A DNA stretch of 64,000 nt from Bacillus gobiensis (GCF_001278705.1 NZ_CP012600.1:4127417-4191416), one strand, 5' to 3'. Positions 1 through 10,600 are shown, counted from the first letter of the stretch. Translations and numbers: made by a program. Notes: generated from the sequence alone by a model not told the origin.

Positions 1-108
1 GACGCAACGGATGCCGCCTTGGAACCATTGCTCAATATTTGCAGCGACCGTGGTATTAAGGTGCTGCACGTCGTTACCTTTTTCGGAAGGGGAGATGCAG
101 ATGTCTAA
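1..108 (+). CDS. C-terminal end of an upstream Ter-operon gene (partial)
   Basis: An open frame enters from the left edge and stops at TAA 106-108. The visible 35 residues end in HVVTFFGRGDADV. The stop overlaps the next start by 8 nt (ATGTCTAA), and the ribosome binding site of the next gene lies inside this frame, so it is translated as part of the same operon. In Ter-type biosynthetic operons the genes next to a StiP-family gene are often phosphoribosyltransferase/TRSP, ATP-grasp or HpcH-type proteins. A phosphoribosyltransferase is my guess from context only; the fragment is too short to identify. Confidence 0.6.
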   Translation, partial: DATDAALEPLLNICSDRGIKVLHVVTFFGRGDADV

Positions 109-1201
109 TTTAACGGTGAAATTCGGGAGCTATGCTGAGGAAGATGTCATTTTTCTTTTAAAGGATTTATCTGGTATTCAAATAGAAAAAAGCACCCAAG
201 AACGGGAACAATCGATTCAAAAAGGAGTCCATTACTCTGAGATGCTCCCGGTTGAATACGAGCCAACGAAAGAATATTTGGAGTTATTTTACTCTTCCCT
301 AGAAACAAGCAAACGAAAAATTGCTGAAGCAGCAGGGATTGTCGCCGAGCTTCTAATGAAAAAACGAGGGAAGCGAACTGTGCTTTGCAGCTTGGCGCGC
401 GGAGGAACCCCGATTGGCGTTTTGATTAAACGGTACATTAAGCTTGTCTATAACGAAAGCTTGCCCCATTACAGCATTAGCATTATTCGCGGTCGCGGAA
501 TTGACGAACAGGCGTTGACCTTTATTAGGGAAAAGCATCCTGAGCATTCGATTTCCTTTATTGATGGCTGGACCGGCAAAGGGGCGATCACGCAAGAGCT
601 GCGTCAATCGATAGAGTCGTATAACGAAAAACATGGTACAGATCTTTCTGCCGAGCTTGCTGTTTTGGCAGATCCCGGACACTGCTCTGCCCTGTTTGGA
701 ACAAGAGAAGACTATTTAATTCCTAGTGCCTTGTTGAACTCAACCGTATCCGGGCTAGTCAGCAGGACTGTCCTGAATGCAAAATGGATTGGGGATGGAG
801 ACTTTCATGGTGCGAAATATTACAGCGAACTAACGGATGAGGACGTATCAAACGTATACGTTAATACAATTTCCGCTGAGTTTCCAGCTATTATCGAATC
901 GGCGAAACAAAAAGCATCAAACTCTTTCAATGAGGTAAATTGGAACGGACTGAATTCCGTAAAGAATATCCAAAGGGATTTCGGAGTGGAAAATATAAAT
1001 TTTGTAAAACCAGGTGTTGGGGAAACAACGAGAGTTCTTCTGAGAAGAGTTCCTTGGAAAATCCTGATTCAGCCCGGTTCCGAGGAAGAAATTAAGCATA
1101 TTCTTCTTTTGGCAAATGACAAGGGAGTGCCGGTTGAGGAATATACGGATATGACTTATAAGTGCTGTGGTTTAATCCGCCCATTGGAGGACAAGGCATG
1201 A
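101..1201 (+). CDS. StiP-family / phosphoribosyltransferase-like protein of Ter-type operon
   Basis: About 366 residues. The start at 101 follows GGAAGGGGAG by 6 nt; an ATG at 95 sits too close to that site, and the longer frame from 11 overlaps the previous gene. The stretch RTVLCSLARGGTPIGVLIKR and the middle part fit the family annotated as cysteine protease StiP / PRTase-like, found in tellurite-resistance-associated operons. The C-terminus has a paired cysteine (YKCCGLIRP). It overlaps the HAD gene by ATGA and is followed by yceG and yceH. Known of the family: it belongs to a gene set proposed to make or process a nucleoside-like metabolite under stress. The actual reaction is not established and cannot be read from this sequence. 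Confidence 0.75.
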   Translation: MSNLTVKFGSYAEEDVIFLLKDLSGIQIEKSTQEREQSIQKGVHYSEMLPVEYEPTKEYLELFYSSLETSKRKIAEAAGIVAELLMKKRGKRTVLCSLARGGTPIGVLIKRYIKLVYNESLPHYSISIIRGRGIDEQALTFIREKHPEHSISFIDGWTGKGAITQELRQSIESYNEKHGTDLSAELAVLADPGHCSALFGTREDYLIPSALLNSTVSGLVSRTVLNAKWIGDGDFHGAKYYSELTDEDVSNVYVNTISAEFPAIIESAKQKASNSFNEVNWNGLNSVKNIQRDFGVENINFVKPGVGETTRVLLRRVPWKILIQPGSEEEIKHILLLANDKGVPVEEYTDMTYKCCGLIRPLEDKA

Positions 1202-1998
1202 AAGCATTTGCTACCGATTTAGATCGTACTCTCATATACAGCAAGCGGATGCTCGAGACGTACCCGCCAGAAGACGCCTATGAGCTCGTTGAAATGTTTG
1301 AAGGAAAAGAGCGTTCCTACATGTCCGTTCAAGCGAAAAAGCATCTTCTGAAGATTCAGCAAGAGATGCATTTTATTCCGGTAACGACACGTACTACGGA
1401 GCAATATAATCGGATTTTTCTGTTTCAAAATGATATAAAGCCAAAATTTGCAGTGACAACCAACGGCGCGTGTATCTTAAAAAACGGAGTACCATTGCCA
1501 GAATGGACAGATCTCATGGAAAAAGAGATCGGCATGTGTCAATCGATTGATGACATGATTCAAGAAATTCAGTCGTTGGATTTGATTCCGCATATTAAAC
1601 AGATAAAAACCGCACAGCATTTTTTTATCTATTTAATTATAAAGGATGACAAAATCCCTTTTATTAGGCTGAAGGAAGTCATTCAATGGGCGGAACAAAG
1701 GGATTGGCGGGCTTCTTTACAAGGAAGAAAGCTGTATTTTATCCCTAAAGCGTTGAATAAATGGAGAGCAGTCAGCTATCTGAAGGAACTACTCAGTCTA
1801 GAAAAGATTTTCTCGGCGGGTGACTCTCTGTTGGATTATGAGCTGATTCAAGAAGCCGATTGTGGAATCGCACCCGCCCATGGAGAGGTACTTGCCAGTT
1901 ATCCGATGCTAGCCGCAACAGCATCGGAAGGAATGAGGGCATCAGATGAAATTTTGGAAATGATTATTAGCAGCTTCACACCTATTTTGGAAGTTTAG
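1198..1998 (+). CDS. HAD-superfamily hydrolase of Ter-type operon
   Basis: About 266 residues. The start at 1198 has GGAGG at 1186-1190 and overlaps the preceding stop (ATGA), which points to translational coupling. HAD motifs are visible in order: motif I FATDLDRTL near the N-terminus with the two catalytic Asp, motif II VTTRT around residue 60, the conserved Lys of motif III in ALNKWRAVSYL, and motif IV SAGDSLLDYEL near residue 210. The layout fits a Cof-type or sucrose-phosphatase-like phosphohydrolase. Inference: it dephosphorylates the product of the neighbouring phosphoribosyltransferase-like enzymes. The substrate is unknown. The frame upstream of 1198 overlaps the previous gene and is rejected as the start. 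Confidence 0.85.
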   Translation: MKAFATDLDRTLIYSKRMLETYPPEDAYELVEMFEGKERSYMSVQAKKHLLKIQQEMHFIPVTTRTTEQYNRIFLFQNDIKPKFAVTTNGACILKNGVPLPEWTDLMEKEIGMCQSIDDMIQEIQSLDLIPHIKQIKTAQHFFIYLIIKDDKIPFIRLKEVIQWAEQRDWRASLQGRKLYFIPKALNKWRAVSYLKELLSLEKIFSAGDSLLDYELIQEADCGIAPAHGEVLASYPMLAATASEGMRASDEILEMIISSFTPILEV

Positions 1999-2017
1999 TA
2001 AAAAGGAGGGGGACATC

Positions 2018-3625
2018 ATGATCACAGGCATCCATATCCATAACGCAGCTCCGCAAAATGAGGAATGGAAGCAGCTTCTCATACAAACGTTGCCGGAACG
2101 ATCCCCCTTTGAAAATGGAGACACACTTGCTTTTAGCCGGCTGTCCGGCAGGATTATGGGGACGCCATCCGATGAAACGGATTATTACATTTACTTGTAC
2201 GAGCTTAGTCAGATGGAGAATATGCATATTCTGAGTGAAACCTTGGATAAGACGATCGCTTCCGATAAGTTTCAGGCGGTACAAAACATTCATATGTTGA
2301 ATCAAAAAGAGAACGGGTTATCTGTGAACCGCTTAGTTGCTTTTTTAGATCGTGATCAGTTAATTGCCGGGCATAGCAATCCTGCCATGCATCGCCATAT
2401 CAGGCAGTCCTTGATGAAGGTTCTTCAGACGTTTATCACCTCTCATGCCCAAGGAACAAATGACCCCGACTTCAGAAGGCTTTTACTTGATATCGTCAAG
2501 TGGTCGTTGAATCATTTGCATCCTTGGATGGAACAAGCAGATATATCGAGGCAAATGCCGCGCGTCATTTGGTATGGAAACGGGACAAAAAGCAACATTT
2601 ATTTTTTGTATTATCTCATGCTGATCGGGTGCGATGTTTTGCTTTTTCATCCGGAAGGAAAAGATTTAATGAAGGAAATTGATCCTGAAAATGAGCATTC
2701 TTTCGTGTATACGTATCCTGCAGTTTCCTCTTTAGAGCCGTTTCCAAATGAGAAGCCGGAGCGTAAATCAACTGTAGCCTACAGATCAACAAAGGAATTG
2801 GATACCATTTTGCATCATGAAGGATCGCAATTATATAAACCGTGGCAATTCAGAGGGCATGAACCTGTAGCGATTACGTTAAAAACAACATATGATGAGT
2901 TATTTTTACTAGCGAAAGAAAAGGCTTTTATTCGCCCTAATTTTCTTGTGGATCGCAAACGAGTTGAAATCCCGAACCTTTTTGCAAAGGTCAACGGAAT
3001 CTCCGCCAATAAAAAGGAATATTGGGACAGGCTGCATACACTTGTTGATTATGAAGAATCACACGTGGTCCGCAAATTTCCTTTTACAAACGAAGTCACC
3101 GCGAATTATCAGTTTCATTATAGCCATTGCTTAACTAAGGAAGGGGATATCGATCCGGAAAAACTGGTTATGAGCAACGTATGGCAGTATAAGCATCTTC
3201 CGGAAGAGGTGCAGGCTAGTATGGCTCAAAGGATTTCCAGCATGGTCCGGAATCCAAAATTTCTTACTCAAGGCACTGAGACACTTGAACAGGTTCAGCT
3301 TTATTTATTTACCCAAGCTGTTCATCTTCAGCCGGAGCTCCTCAGGCTGATTCAAACGTTTGACTATTCACAAACGATTCCAAAGCTGATTTTATATCAT
3401 ACGGAAATGAATGGGGAATTAACCAGGTCAGATGCCGCAGCGATTTATTTTCTAAATGAACTGGGAATCGACATAATACTTTATAATCCGCCTGGACACA
3501 GAGATATCGAGCTTTTTATCGAAGAAAACCAATTTGATGTCCATTGGCTTGAGAACATGGTCTTTCAACAAGAGTTTATTGAACCGTCCCCTCTTCGAAG
3601 GTTTTTCAATCGTTTCACTAAATAA
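2018..3625 (+). CDS. yceG: YceG-family protein, toxic-anion-resistance operon component
   Basis: 535 residues, close to the roughly 537 of Bacillus subtilis YceG. It starts after AAAAAGGAGGGGG with good spacing. No signal peptide or membrane segment is visible, so it is probably cytoplasmic. It lies 19 nt after the HAD gene and 13 nt before yceH, the same order as in the B. subtilis yceCDEFGH operon, which belongs to the cell-envelope and general stress regulons there. Its biochemical role is unknown. The identification rests on length, order and overall sequence look, not on a catalytic motif. Confidence 0.8.
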   Translation: MITGIHIHNAAPQNEEWKQLLIQTLPERSPFENGDTLAFSRLSGRIMGTPSDETDYYIYLYELSQMENMHILSETLDKTIASDKFQAVQNIHMLNQKENGLSVNRLVAFLDRDQLIAGHSNPAMHRHIRQSLMKVLQTFITSHAQGTNDPDFRRLLLDIVKWSLNHLHPWMEQADISRQMPRVIWYGNGTKSNIYFLYYLMLIGCDVLLFHPEGKDLMKEIDPENEHSFVYTYPAVSSLEPFPNEKPERKSTVAYRSTKELDTILHHEGSQLYKPWQFRGHEPVAITLKTTYDELFLLAKEKAFIRPNFLVDRKRVEIPNLFAKVNGISANKKEYWDRLHTLVDYEESHVVRKFPFTNEVTANYQFHYSHCLTKEGDIDPEKLVMSNVWQYKHLPEEVQASMAQRISSMVRNPKFLTQGTETLEQVQLYLFTQAVHLQPELLRLIQTFDYSQTIPKLILYHTEMNGELTRSDAAAIYFLNELGIDIILYNPPGHRDIELFIEENQFDVHWLENMVFQQEFIEPSPLRRFFNRFTK

Positions 3626-3638
3626 TAAGGAGGAAAAA

Positions 3639-4745
3639 ATGATGACGAATTCAAATGATCTTACAACACTTGAAAAAATCGACGAAGCACCGGTAATTAC
3701 CGAAGAGAAAGCAAACGATATTCGCACAAAGCTAAGGAATGAACCAGAAGTTCAAAATCTTGCAAAGCAAATTGACGCAAAAAATCAGGTTGCATTATTG
3801 GAATACGGAAAAGAGCCTGCTGTACAAATTTCTCAATTTTCCGATCGGATTCTTGGCATGATGCGGTCATCAAGCGCTACGGATTCAGGGGAAATGCTGA
3901 ATCAGCTTGGCAAACTGATGGATCGATTTGATAAAAAGGATTTCGAAGAGAAAAAAGGATTCATGTCTAAGATCTTTAAACGCGGAAATGATTTTATTGA
4001 AAAAATCTTTAGCAAGTATCAAACGCTTGGCGGCGAAATTGAAAAGATCAATGTTGAAATTTCAAAGTACAAGGACGAGATGACGACTTCCACAGTCACT
4101 CTCGATGAAATGTATGAAAACAATCTTAATTATTATATGGAGCTTGAGAAATATGTGGTTGCCGGCCAGCTGAAGGTAGAAGAATTAAAACAAATGGTTC
4201 CGACCTACGAGCAGCAGGCAGCTTCCGGCAATCAACTTGCTGAATTGGAGCTCAATTCTCTCCAAAACGGGATTGAGGCACTCGAAGAACGTGTCTATGA
4301 TTTAGATATGGCCAGAATGGTTGCTCTGCAGACGGCTCCGCAAATTCGTTTGCTCCAGCGCGGAAATACGAAGCTGATCGGTAAGATCAATTCGGCGTTT
4401 ATCATTACGATCCCGATCTTTAAGAATGGAATCATTCAGGCGGTTACGGCGAAGCGGCAAAAGCTTGTGGCGGACAGCATGAATGAGCTTGATCGCCGGA
4501 CGAATGAAATGCTGAAGCGGAATGCCGAAAACATCAGCAATCAAAGTGTAGAAATCGCCAGAATGGCTGGACGGCCGAGCGTAAATATTGAAACGATTGA
4601 AGAGTCATGGAATACAATCGTCAAAGGGATGCAGGAAACGAAGCAAATTGAAGATGAGAACAAGCGTCTGAGAGAAGAAGGCACCCAGCGCATTTTGCAG
4701 CTGCAGGATAATATGAAGGAAGCTGTAAGGAAAGCCAGAACGTAA
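3639..4745 (+). CDS. yceH: TelA/YceH-family toxic anion resistance protein
   Basis: About 368 residues. AAGGAGG at 3628-3633 precedes a doubled ATGATG, so the start is 3639 or 3642; an upstream in-frame extension overlaps yceG and is rejected. The protein is rich in Glu, Lys and Gln with long heptad-like helices (around residues 95-200 and 290-365), as in the TelA family. It includes the QTAPQIRLLQRGNTKLIGKI stretch typical of the family. No membrane segment is seen. TelA proteins are linked to resistance to tellurite and some antimicrobials, by an unknown mechanism. This is the last gene of the operon and is followed directly by a terminator. Confidence 0.87.
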   Translation: MMTNSNDLTTLEKIDEAPVITEEKANDIRTKLRNEPEVQNLAKQIDAKNQVALLEYGKEPAVQISQFSDRILGMMRSSSATDSGEMLNQLGKLMDRFDKKDFEEKKGFMSKIFKRGNDFIEKIFSKYQTLGGEIEKINVEISKYKDEMTTSTVTLDEMYENNLNYYMELEKYVVAGQLKVEELKQMVPTYEQQAASGNQLAELELNSLQNGIEALEERVYDLDMARMVALQTAPQIRLLQRGNTKLIGKINSAFIITIPIFKNGIIQAVTAKRQKLVADSMNELDRRTNEMLKRNAENISNQSVEIARMAGRPSVNIETIEESWNTIVKGMQETKQIEDENKRLREEGTQRILQLQDNMKEAVRKART

Positions 4746-4746
4746 A

Positions 4747-4780
4747 ACAGACGGAACCGGAATGGTTCCCTCTGTTTTTT
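4747..4780 (+). terminator. Intrinsic terminator after yceH
   Basis: ACAGACGGAACC and GGTTCCCTCTGT form a 12-bp stem with one mismatch and a 5-nt loop, followed by a T run. Confidence 0.85.
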
Positions 4781-4890
4781 CTCATAATTGCCATCATAAG
4801 CTCTTCATTTTTCTCATTATTCCGATGAATCAGTTATTCAGGGTAATAGATAAGGAATGTTAAATATTACTACAAAACAGGAGATGAACT

Positions 4891-6660
4891 ATGGGAGAAA
4901 ACAACGTGCTGTTCACACTGCTATCCAGTCTCTTCTTTATCGTGCTCATTGGAATATGGACGTATAAAAAATCCAAAGGCATCAACAAAACAACGGAAGG
5001 CTATTTTTTGGCAGGAAGAGGGATGACCGGAAGTTTTATTGCAGGAGCTTTGATCTTAACGAATCTTTCAGCTGAACAAATGGTCGGGCTAAACGGGCAA
5101 TCGTACGGCGGCAATATGACAAGCATGGCATGGGAAGTCACTGCCGTTATTGCAATCATTATTATGGCTTTATTTTTGCTTCCGCGTTATTTAGGAGGCG
5201 CGTTCACCACTCTGCCGCAGTTTTTGCGTGACCGTTTTGATGAAGGAGTTAGAAGATTAGTCGTATTGTTATTTATGTTCGGCTACGTGTTAGTAACCAT
5301 ACCGTCTACTTTGTATTCCGGTGCTTTAGGTGTATTAAAGCTGTTTGATGTACCGGGATTGACCGGGCTTGATTATTCTCAATCCGTTTGGCTGATGGTT
5401 TGGGTCATTGGGGTTATCGGAGCTTTGTTTGCTGTATTTGGAGGAATGCAAGCTATTGCTGTTTCCGACAGCTTGATCGGAATAGGGCTCATCGTTATTT
5501 GTGCAATTATTCCAGCCGTCGGTTTATTCCAGCTTGGTGATGGAAGTATCATTGAAGGCGTTAAAATAGTTACGACGAATCATACAGAAAAACTGAATGC
5601 GATAGGTTCAAGTGAGGATGCTGTCCCGCTAGCAACGATTTTTACAGGGATGATTTGGGCAAACCTTTTTTATTGGGGAACGAATCAATACGCGATTCAA
5701 CGAACGCTTGGAGCGAAGAATTTAGCAGAAGGCCAGAAGGGTGTTCTATATACCGGTTTTTTCAAGCTGCTTGTCCCAATCTTTATGATGCTGCCTGGAA
5801 TTATCGCATTTCATTTGTATGGGGGAAATCTTCAATCAGTAGATCTTGCCTATCCGACACTGGTTTCACAAGCTCTTCCTTGGTACATGCAGGGACTCTT
5901 CTTAGTTGTCTTACTTGGTGCTGTATTTAGTTCATTTAATGCGTTAATTAATTCGGCAGCGACCATGTTTGCACTTGATGTGATTCAGCCAATAAAAAAA
6001 GACCTTTCAGATGAAAAGCTGCTGTCATTAAGCAAGTGGTTTGCCGGGGGACTTGCCTTGATCAGCTTCTTCATTTCTCCATTATTAATGTATGCACCAG
6101 AGGGTCTTTGGGATTTAATCCGCCGCTTCACCGGATTTTTTAACATCCCTATTATCACGATAGTACTCGTAGGAATCTTCATAAAAAAAGTGCCGCCTTT
6201 AGCAGCGAAAGTTGTCATCTGGTTTCATGTCGTGACGTACTATATGATCCTGTGGGGGACAGAGCAGCTATTCGGTATACCTCTTCATATTAACTATATT
6301 CACGTTTACGGTATCTTGTTTCTTACGGAAATAATCATTATGCTGGTCTTTGCGAAAGTAAAACCATCTGAAAAAGAATGGAAATTAACGACGAAACATA
6401 ATATAGATATGATGCCTTGGAAATATTCGCTTCCGATAAGCATCATTTTACTTGGTTTAATGTCAGGGTTTTATTTAGTCTTTTCTCCGATTGGTTTGGC
6501 CTATCCAGAAGGAATCGTTTCTCCTTATTTTTGGATTTCGTTTATAGCTTTAGGAATAGTTACTACGGGGTTGGCGATATGGTCTGTGAAGAAATGGAAT
6601 AATATGTACTTGGGTATTGTAGAGAAAGAAATGAACATCAAATTGAGAAAAACGAATTAA
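4891..6660 (+). CDS. Sodium/solute symporter family transporter (SSS, YidK-like)
   Basis: 589 residues with about 14 hydrophobic segments spread over the whole length. The N-terminal part (YFLAGRGMTGSFIAGALIL, then TNLSAEQMVGLNGQSY) is typical of the SSS/SLC5 family that couples sugar or other solute entry to Na+. WANLFYWGTNQYAIQRTLGA around residue 255 is the conserved core of the sugar branch. AGGAG lies 7 nt before the ATG. It is a single-gene unit with its own terminator. The next gene on the other strand is a LacI regulator beside a sugar porter, which suggests a sugar, perhaps a hexose such as galactose, as substrate. This is inferred from neighbours and from the resemblance to E. coli YidK, itself not well characterised. 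Confidence 0.85.
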   Translation: MGENNVLFTLLSSLFFIVLIGIWTYKKSKGINKTTEGYFLAGRGMTGSFIAGALILTNLSAEQMVGLNGQSYGGNMTSMAWEVTAVIAIIIMALFLLPRYLGGAFTTLPQFLRDRFDEGVRRLVVLLFMFGYVLVTIPSTLYSGALGVLKLFDVPGLTGLDYSQSVWLMVWVIGVIGALFAVFGGMQAIAVSDSLIGIGLIVICAIIPAVGLFQLGDGSIIEGVKIVTTNHTEKLNAIGSSEDAVPLATIFTGMIWANLFYWGTNQYAIQRTLGAKNLAEGQKGVLYTGFFKLLVPIFMMLPGIIAFHLYGGNLQSVDLAYPTLVSQALPWYMQGLFLVVLLGAVFSSFNALINSAATMFALDVIQPIKKDLSDEKLLSLSKWFAGGLALISFFISPLLMYAPEGLWDLIRRFTGFFNIPIITIVLVGIFIKKVPPLAAKVVIWFHVVTYYMILWGTEQLFGIPLHINYIHVYGILFLTEIIIMLVFAKVKPSEKEWKLTTKHNIDMMPWKYSLPISIILLGLMSGFYLVFSPIGLAYPEGIVSPYFWISFIALGIVTTGLAIWSVKKWNNMYLGIVEKEMNIKLRKTN

Positions 6661-6691
6661 AAGCCAGAAGCTTGAATTGCTTCCGGCTTTT
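6659..6691 (+). terminator. Intrinsic terminator after the symporter
   Basis: AAAAGCC-A-GAAGC pairs with GCTTC-C-GGCTTTT around a short loop. It overlaps the stop codon of the symporter gene and could act on both strands. Confidence 0.75.
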
Positions 6692-6806
6692 CCTGTTAGT
6701 TTGCCTGAACAGAAGGGGGAAATTGGACCGTTTGTTTCTTGTCCGATTACTCCGTATTTCAGCGGAAGTACCCCGCTGTTTTAGCTAGCTTGTTGGAGTA
6801 TACCTA

Positions 6807-7970
<1,164 letters not shown>

Positions 7971-9305
7971 TCAACCAGTCGTACGGTGTCGCAAATCTGC
8001 CTCAATTTCCTCAAGGCTGCGTCCGCGGGTTTCCGGCAGGAATTTCATCACAAAGATAAATGCAGCAATCCCAAAGGCGGCAAAGATTAAAAATACTTGT
8101 CCAATACCAATCGCGCGAGAGACCATCGGAAAGAATTGTGCAACGATCAGGCTTCCGATCGATAGAGCAAGCGCAGCAATGCCTGTTGCAGCTCCTCGGG
8201 CACGCATCGGAAATAATTCAGGAATCATCACCCAGAGAACAGGTCCCCAGGTGAAAGCGAAGAAAACGATAAACAATGTTAAGCTTGCAACGATAATCCA
8301 TGCTCCAAAGTTAGTATTCATCCCGACTGTCCATATAAGTACAGCCATGATCAACAACGATAAAACCTTCCCGATATTTCCAATCGCGAGTAATTTTTTG
8401 CGATCAATTTTGTCCATGATCATAATAGCAAAAATGGTGATGATAACGTTTACAGTACCGATTCCGACAGTTCCTAAAATGGCAGTAGCGTCACCTAATC
8501 CTGCTTCGCTGAATATGGTAGGTGCATAATAAATAATCGCATTAATCCCAATAATTTGTTGAAATAAAGCAAAAACACAGCCGATGAGGAGTGTAGGTCG
8601 CAGCCAGGAAGAGGACAAGACTTTCCAAGTTCCTTCAGAGATCCGGTTAATCTCTATCATTTCACGTATTTCAGAGTCAACTTTCTCCGAAGAACGTGTC
8701 AACTTCATTACTCGGTGCTTCTTCGCTCCGATGCTCAAGCAGCCATCTCGGACTTTCCGGCATAAACGTAACGCCGATCATCAAAATGAGTGAAGGGATG
8801 ACAGCAAGCCCAATCATCCAGCGCCAGCCTTCCATATCTGCAAACACATAGTTCACAATATAAGATGAAAGAATACCGACAGTAATCATAAGTTGGTTTA
8901 GCTTAAGGAACCGCGTGATTCGGTTGGCGCCATTTCCGATAAGTAGACCGGAACAATCGCAGTTGAACCGCCGACTGCGACACCAATAATGAATCTTCCA
9001 AGGACAAGCATTGCCATATTTGGTGCGAACGCAAGGATGAGTGATCCAGCAATAAACACAATGGAAATCATAAATACCATTCGCCGCCGGCCGAACCGGT
9101 CTGAAAGAGGACCGCTTAGGCCTGAACCTATGATCGCTCCAATTAACATCGAGCTGACAACGAGTCCTTCAGTAAAGCTGGTTAAAGGAATGTCGTTTTT
9201 AATAAAAAGTAATGCCCCCGAGATGACTCCCATGTCATAACCGTAGAGTAATCCTCCTAACGCTCCGAAGAAAAAGATTAGTTTTTTACTAAGTAATTTA
9301 CTCAT
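7971..9305 (-). pseudogene. MFS sugar porter (CsbC/YwtG-like) broken by two frameshifts
   Basis: Three overlapping open frames together give a full sugar-porter-family protein of about 445 residues. The first (start ATG 9305 after GGGGGGAAACC) runs from GALGGLLYGYDMGVISG through PLSDRFGRRRM to APTESRGSL. Near 8897 the frame changes; the next piece begins LNQLMITVGILSSYIV and runs to PESPRWLLEH. Near 8725 it changes back, and the third piece carries IYYAPTIFSEAGLG, the TWGPVLWVMIPELFP motif and the C-terminal PETRGRSLEEIEADL signature. The first shift meets a TAA at once. The intact hallmark motifs point to recent decay, or to two assembly errors. The family imports sugars such as galactose, xylose or inositol by proton symport. 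The LacI gene follows downstream. Confidence 0.85.
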
Positions 9306-9710
9306 GGTTTCCCCCCAAACCTTTATTGTAAGTGTTTTCACATAAGAGTGTACGCTTTCAAAGATTTTATGTAAAGTTTTTTTAACTTAGTATACTAATT
9401 TAATAGATTTATTTATAAATGAAATTTTACTAAATTTTTCAATTGTGTAACTGTGATTTTAACCATTATTATCGTTCGAATATTAAACATTTACATTGTC
9501 TATCCTTTTTTTTATCCATGCATATTCTAATATAGAATATTTGTATTTATAACTCCTTGTGGCAGTTACCTAATGAATGGATAATACCAGAGGGATTATG
9601 CTCGATTCATTATCATCTGCGATTAAATAACAGATGGGGGTGTCCTTACACAAAGCGGAGTAACTTCTCGTTAATGGAGTTTCAAAAAAAGGAGTTAGGA
9701 GAGATGAGTT
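9306..9710. other. Intergenic region between sugar porter and sulfotransferase
   Basis: About 400 nt, very AT-rich. It holds the operator-like sites above, a 12-bp palindrome TTAGTATACTAA at 9387-9398, one TTTACTAAA at 9426-9434, and the sulfotransferase ribosome binding site (AGGAG near 9698). No gene or gene remnant was recognised in the rest. Confidence 0.5.
9347..9361 (-). promoter_or_regulatory. cre-like / LacI-type operator upstream of sugar porter
   Basis: On the minus strand TTGAAAGCGTACACT fits the CcpA cre consensus WTGNAANCGNWNNCW at every position. It lies 42-56 nt upstream of the porter start. A second weaker site, TGTGAAAACACTTACA on the minus strand (9327-9342), lies next to it. 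The same 15-mer form with 12 of 15 identical bases occurs before galK (62632-62646), so it could be a shared LacI-paralogue operator instead of a cre. Confidence 0.55.
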
Positions 9711-10505
9711 ATGGACAATAAAAAAAGGGAAGACGATTTGGAACGGATTATAAGATATAAATTACCACTTTTTGATCAAAAAGTACCAATCATTCTGTTT
9801 TGGACTCCGAAAAGCGGGTGCACAACAATAATAAAATGGTTTTTCTTTCAATCTGAAGAATTAGAGAAAGCCTTGGAATACAATTCGTGGGTCCATGAAT
9901 ACTACAAACTTAAATATAGTAATAATGCAACACATAAAAATCTGGTATACTGGCACCTTTTACATGCAAAAAAAGACACTTATAAGCTTGTTCGAAACCC
10001 GTATAGAAGAGCAGTTAGTGCTTTCCTCATGCTTGTTAATGATTTTGAGCCTTATTGGCAGGAAGTATGGGGCACCATTAGGGAGCAATTATTTAACAAC
10101 CGGAACAGTACACAGGGGCTTTCTTTTAGAGAATTTTTATTATATCTCAAAAAAATGGGTGCGGATTCGCCATCCCTTGACCCTCACTTTGGCCAGCAAT
10201 ATATTATGGGTGAAGAAAAGTTTATTAACCAATATATATATATAGAGAATTTCAATGAACAAATCGCGGCAATAGAAGATAAGTATGGGTTGCGTAAATC
10301 CAATAGTGGAGAACTATCTGACTCGCCTCATAATTTGAGTTCAAGTATGGTGTTTGAAGGAGATTATTCAAACGTTAATATACTCGATCAGTCGTTCCCA
10401 CTGTACCCCAGTTATAAAAGTTTTTATAACTTGGAAACCAAAAGGCTTGTCGAGGAGATATTTAAAGACGATTTTGAAAAGTATGGGTATAAGATGGATG
10501 AATGA
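9711..10505 (+). CDS. Sulfotransferase-family protein (carbohydrate sulfotransferase type)
   Basis: 264 residues starting at ATG 9711 with AGGAG about 8 nt upstream. Two PAPS-binding signatures of the sulfotransferase 2 family are visible: the 5'-phosphosulfate loop WTPKSGCTTIIKW around residues 29-41 and the 3'-phosphate site VRNPYRRAVSAF around residues 92-103. There is no signal peptide or membrane anchor, so it should be cytoplasmic, unlike the Golgi-anchored eukaryotic relatives. The family moves sulfate from PAPS to a hydroxyl of a sugar or lipid. It opens a run of glycosyltransferase and nucleotide-sugar genes, which suggests sulfation of a cell-surface glycan or its precursor. The acceptor is unknown. 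Confidence 0.72.
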   Translation: MDNKKREDDLERIIRYKLPLFDQKVPIILFWTPKSGCTTIIKWFFFQSEELEKALEYNSWVHEYYKLKYSNNATHKNLVYWHLLHAKKDTYKLVRNPYRRAVSAFLMLVNDFEPYWQEVWGTIREQLFNNRNSTQGLSFREFLLYLKKMGADSPSLDPHFGQQYIMGEEKFINQYIYIENFNEQIAAIEDKYGLRKSNSGELSDSPHNLSSSMVFEGDYSNVNILDQSFPLYPSYKSFYNLETKRLVEEIFKDDFEKYGYKMDE

Positions 10506-10562
10506 ACAAAGGAAACGAACAAGCAGGAAGAAATCATACACCTGTTTTTCATATCGAAACAC

Positions 10563-10600
10563 AAAAAAGCCAAGTGCTCATAAAATGCATTGGCTTTTTT
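10563..10600. terminator. Bidirectional terminator between sulfotransferase and glycosyltransferases
   Basis: AAAAAAGCCAA and TTGGCTTTTTT form an 11-bp stem with T runs on both strands, placed between convergent genes. Confidence 0.85.

Noticed and set aside
9306..9710. Insertion-sequence ends in the AT-rich gap
   Set aside because: No terminal inverted repeats with target duplication and no transposase-like peptide in six frames.
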